DNA of 64,000 bases from Myxococcales bacterium UBA1660 (lineage in GTDB: Bacteria > Myxococcota_A > Polyangia > Polyangiales > Houyiibacteriaceae), in contig DCLA01000061.1 in the NCBI GenBank assembly GCA_002320815.1, positions 1-64,000 on the forward strand. Direction: 5' to 3'. Made by a program: the position numbers and the translations under genes. Positions 61,731-64,000 of the stretch are shown here, piece by piece (positions within the stretch are counted from its first letter, which is position 1; every line of letters begins with the position of its first letter). The notes beneath the pieces are model-generated. The model was not told the origin of the DNA and did not search any database. It was given only the letters and a program-made list of their open reading frames with translations.

Positions 61731-62144
61731 GAGCACGCCGCGCTGGCGAAACGCGCTGGCGCGGCGACCCATCGGCCGCCGCGCCCCCTCCTCGAGCCCC
61801 AATCAGCTCGAACAGCATCCGGCTCACGTGGTCGACGCGGTCCGCCGCCACCGCGACATCCTCCTCGCCAACGACCCCGGTCACCACCGCCAGCTCCACA
61901 CAGACCGCCGCTTCCCAAAGCGCAAGTTGGCAAGTGCGTCCCCAAGGCAAGTCCGGCACCCCCAAGGCAAGTCCGGCACCGATGCGCAAGTTGGCAAGTG
62001 CGTCCCCAAGGCAAGTCCGGCACCGATGCGCAAGTTGGCAAGTGCGTCCCCAAGGCAAGTCGGGGCGCCTTATCGGGGGGTCCCGTGAGGGGCGGTCACT
62101 CGCCCCTTTCGTAACGTGCCTCGGGTGCTATCGTCCGAGCACTC
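61731..62144. other. Gene-free stretch upstream of clpP
   Basis: No reading frame here has the codon pattern of the surrounding genes. The first 190 bases have no feature I recognise; the next 141 hold a 44-bp minisatellite. A TATCGT hexamer (62129-62134) ten bases before the clpP start could be its promoter, and CTTTCGTAACG lies upstream of it. Confidence 0.6.
61921..62061. repeat. 44-bp minisatellite, about 3.3 copies
   Basis: Unit 61981-62024 (44 bases) is preceded by a 40-base copy (61921-61960) and an isolated last-20-base fragment (61961-61980), and followed by a third copy matching to 62061. Copies are identical where they overlap. Each contains three spaced CAAGT/GCAAGT words. There are no unique spacers, so this is not a CRISPR array. 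It may be a variable-number or REP-type element. Confidence 0.9.
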
Positions 62145-62732
62145 ATGCTGATCCCGAACGTCGTCGAGACCACGCACCGCGGTGAGCGGGCGTGGGACAT
62201 CTACAGCCGGCTCCTCAAGGACCGCATCGTCTTCCTGGGTACTCCGGTGCAGGACGACGTGGCCAACGCCATCATCGCCCAGCTCCTCTTCCTGGAGAGC
62301 GAGGACCCCGACAAGGAGGTCACCCTCTACATCAACAGCCCGGGCGGGGTGATCACCTCCGGTCTCGCCATCTACGACACCATGCGGTACATCCGCTGCC
62401 CGGTGGCCACCGTGTGCCTCGGCCAGGCCGCGTCCATGGGCGCCTTCCTCCTCGCCGCCGGCGAGAAGGGCATGCGTCGCGCCCTCCCGCACAGCCGGGT
62501 GATGATCCACCAGCCCCTCGGCGGGTTCCAGGGTCAGGCCACGGACATCGAGATCCACGCCCGCGAGACCATCAAGCTCAAGAAGAAGCTCAACGAGATC
62601 CTCGCCGAGCGGACCGGGCAGGACTACGACACCATCCGCAACGACACCGAGCGGGACAAGTTCCTCACCGCCGACGAGGCCAAGGAGTACGGCCTCATCG
62701 ACGAGGTCATCCAGCCCCGGAAGAAGGGGTGA
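62145..62732 (+). CDS. clpP: ATP-dependent Clp protease proteolytic subunit
   Basis: 195 residues; the self-compartmentalising serine protease core used by ClpX or ClpA. The catalytic triad is Ser97 (GQAASMG), His122 (MIHQP) and Asp171 (ERDKFL). YINSPGGVITSG and the handle-helix region (ETIKLKKKLNEIL) are intact. The N-terminus is short, with little propeptide (MLIPNVVETTHRGERAWDIYS is standard: split at THRGER). No clpX lies in the window, so the operon differs from the usual clpP-clpX. The 44-bp minisatellite lies 84 bases upstream. Its TGA overlaps the GTG of the phosphatase gene, implying coupling. Confidence 0.96.
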   Translation: MLIPNVVETTHRGERAWDIYSRLLKDRIVFLGTPVQDDVANAIIAQLLFLESEDPDKEVTLYINSPGGVITSGLAIYDTMRYIRCPVATVCLGQAASMGAFLLAAGEKGMRRALPHSRVMIHQPLGGFQGQATDIEIHARETIKLKKKLNEILAERTGQDYDTIRNDTERDKFLTADEAKEYGLIDEVIQPRKKG

Positions 62733-63652
62733 GCCCCGAGCCGATCGAGATCACGCTGGTCCGCCACGGTCAGTCCGAGTCCAACGTGACCGGCCGCTGG
62801 CAGGGCCACGGCGACTCGCCCCTCAGCCCCGAGGGGCGGCGGCAGGCCGCCGCGCTCGCCGAGCGCCTGCGCGGCGCGCACTTCGATCGGCTCCTCTCCT
62901 CGGACCTCCAGCGGGCGGCCCACACGGCCGACGCGGTGGCCGAGGTCCTAGGCCAGTCGGTCGAGCGCTTCCAGACCTGGCGCGAGATCGACGTCGGCGA
63001 CTGGGAGGGCCTCACCCGCGAAGAGGTCGCCGAGCGCTTCCCCGACCAGGTCGCGGCGCTCCAGGGTGGCCAGACCATCGCCATCGGCGGCGCCGAGTCC
63101 TGGGTGGACCTCGCCGAACGGGCCCGCCGCGCCTACGAGCGGCTCCTCGCGGAGCTCCAGCCGGGCGACAAGGCCGCGGTCTTCGCCCACGGGGGCGTCA
63201 TCGCCAGCCTGGTGGGGCTCCTCTTCGGGGTGCTCCCGGCCAAGCCGCGGCGGCTCGGCAACGTGTCCAATACCGCGATCACCACGCTGCGCATCGAAGG
63301 CGGCGAGCCCGCGCTGGTCCGCTACAACGACGCCACCCACGTCGCCCCGCTGACCAGCTGGGGTCAGGAACGCCTCGAGGGCGGCGCGACCGTGGTCGGG
63401 TTGGTCCCCGAGAGCTTCGCCTACGACGCGGAGACCCGCGCCCACGAAGGCGGCGACCTCCGGGATGCCCTCGCCGGCCTGGGCCGCGAGCGGCCCGGCG
63501 ACCGCCTGGGACTCACCATCGACGAGGACACCTGGCGCCGATACGCCCACGGCATCCTCGGCCGCGCGATCCCCCTCGGTCCCGTACGCGGCGCCACCCA
63601 CGTGGTGGTCTCGGAGCACGGCCAGACCCTGGCCGACCTCAACGTGGGCTGA
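62729..63652 (+). CDS. Histidine phosphatase superfamily protein (phosphoglycerate mutase-like)
   Basis: 307 residues. The N-terminal 200 residues hold the superfamily motifs: RHGQSESN (Arg12, His13), SSDLQRA, the REIDVGDWEG acid loop and FAHGGVIASL with the second His. Members include phosphoglycerate mutase, fructose-2,6-bisphosphatase and CobC-like phosphatases; the substrate is not predictable. The C-terminal 100 residues (from about THVAPLTSWG) have no recognised domain and make the protein longer than typical. The GTG start overlaps the clpP stop by four bases, so it is probably co-translated with ClpP, an unusual pairing whose significance is unclear. Confidence 0.9.
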   Translation: MSPEPIEITLVRHGQSESNVTGRWQGHGDSPLSPEGRRQAAALAERLRGAHFDRLLSSDLQRAAHTADAVAEVLGQSVERFQTWREIDVGDWEGLTREEVAERFPDQVAALQGGQTIAIGGAESWVDLAERARRAYERLLAELQPGDKAAVFAHGGVIASLVGLLFGVLPAKPRRLGNVSNTAITTLRIEGGEPALVRYNDATHVAPLTSWGQERLEGGATVVGLVPESFAYDAETRAHEGGDLRDALAGLGRERPGDRLGLTIDEDTWRRYAHGILGRAIPLGPVRGATHVVVSEHGQTLADLNVG

Positions 63653-63739
63653 AGTCTTCCCGCCCCAGGCGAACTCCGTCGGCGCACTGGCGGGACGCGC
63701 CCGCGACCCCAAGATCCGCCGGTGGCGCGACCCCCGACC

Positions 63740-64000
63740 ATGGACGAACCGAACGACGACGTGATCACGTCGCGCTCGGACCGTGGTCGCGACGCCCGGC
63801 GCCCTCGCCAGATCCCCTGGCGCGGCTGGAAGGACATCCTCCGGCGCACCTACGACGAGCTCGTCGACGACAACCTCGGCGTCGTCGCCGCCGGGGTCGC
63901 CTTCTACGCGATGCTCTCCATCTTCCCGCTCCTCGGCGCGGCGGTGGCCACCTACGGCCTCCTGGCCAGCCGGTCCACGGCCGAAGAGCACCTGGCGCGC
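63740..64000 (+). CDS. YihY/BrkB-family membrane protein, C-terminus cut by window edge
   Basis: Only 87 codons are present. After a charged N-terminus (MDEPNDDVITSRSD, then a basic RGRDARRPR stretch) comes WKDILRRTYDELVDDNLG and the family's typical first membrane helix VAAGVAFYAMLSIFPLLGA, followed by TYGLLAS. YihY/BrkB proteins are six-helix inner-membrane proteins of unsettled function, formerly annotated as ribonuclease BN. The ATG at 63740 is the natural start; no ribosome-binding site is visible. It lies 87 bases downstream of the phosphatase gene on the same strand and may belong to the same transcript. Confidence 0.85.
   Translation, partial: MDEPNDDVITSRSDRGRDARRPRQIPWRGWKDILRRTYDELVDDNLGVVAAGVAFYAMLSIFPLLGAAVATYGLLASRSTAEEHLAR

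Noticed and set aside
61800..62060. Small minus-strand frames across the minisatellite (repeated Thr-Cys-Gln-Leu wording)
   Set aside because: The protein repeat simply mirrors the DNA repeat; there is no ribosome-binding site, no -10 at the right spacing and no signal or domain.
61921..62061. Possible CRISPR array
   Set aside because: The 44-base copies follow each other directly without unique spacers, and no cas genes are present.

Overview
The window is very G+C-rich (roughly 70 % by eye), densely coded and chromosomal in character. I see no tRNA, rRNA, insertion sequence, integrase or CRISPR array. Two proteins end in MYXO-CTERM-type sorting tails. There are many short-lipobox lipoproteins rich in four-cysteine repeats, VCBS/FG-GAP propellers and MopE-like motifs, plus two paralogous DUF1592-type/DUF1552 pairs. 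Together these point to a myxobacterium (Myxococcota, most likely the Polyangia side); the species cannot be read from the sequence.

Layout. 1-8 kb: a truncated lipoprotein gene, gpmI (glycolysis), an FG-GAP lipoprotein, a small Cys-rich lipoprotein, and a fused aconitase-family enzyme translationally coupled to a four-helix membrane protein. 8-19 kb: an NAD(P)-binding protein and an exported PHP hydrolase with a MYXO-CTERM tail, a GH113-like lipoprotein whose start abuts an octanucleotide repeat, accC, a Gly-rich surface lipoprotein, a SLC13-type transporter with two RCK_C domains, and a lysozyme-fold MYXO-CTERM protein. 19-30 kb: an ExbD-like lipoprotein, a lipoprotein of about 30 four-Cys repeats, an aminotransferase, and an electron-transfer patch (HiPIP, DoxX, 7Fe ferredoxin, diheme lipoprotein). 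MtfA-type peptidase, an FG-GAP membrane protein and outer-membrane barrels follow.

30-38 kb: a TetR regulator and a small lipoprotein, divergent from a complete tripartite RND efflux operon (adaptor, pump, outer-membrane factor, each overlapping the next by 4 bases). 38-43 kb: a decayed M50 peptidase and two tandem paralogous VWA-like lipoproteins. 43-52.5 kb: lon and a sirtuin on the minus strand, divergent from a two-gene nuclease/ATPase operon. Its first product fuses a roughly 600-residue unrecognised region to an SbcD/Mre11-type phosphoesterase; its second is a Rad50/SMC-like ATPase without a zinc hook. 52.5-61.3 kb: more lipoproteins and two DUF1592-type/DUF1552 operons facing each other. 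61.4-64 kb: a TerB-like protein, a 44-bp minisatellite, clpP, a histidine phosphatase and the start of a YihY/BrkB-family membrane protein.

A recurrent feature of gene expression stands out. About a dozen genes without a Shine-Dalgarno sequence carry a TAnnnT-like hexamer whose first base lies 12-14 nt upstream of the start codon. That is the spacing expected if transcription starts at or next to the start codon (leaderless mRNAs). Several start choices below rest on this. Other genes (the 4707, 25287, 30912 and 31353 starts) have ordinary purine-rich ribosome-binding sites.
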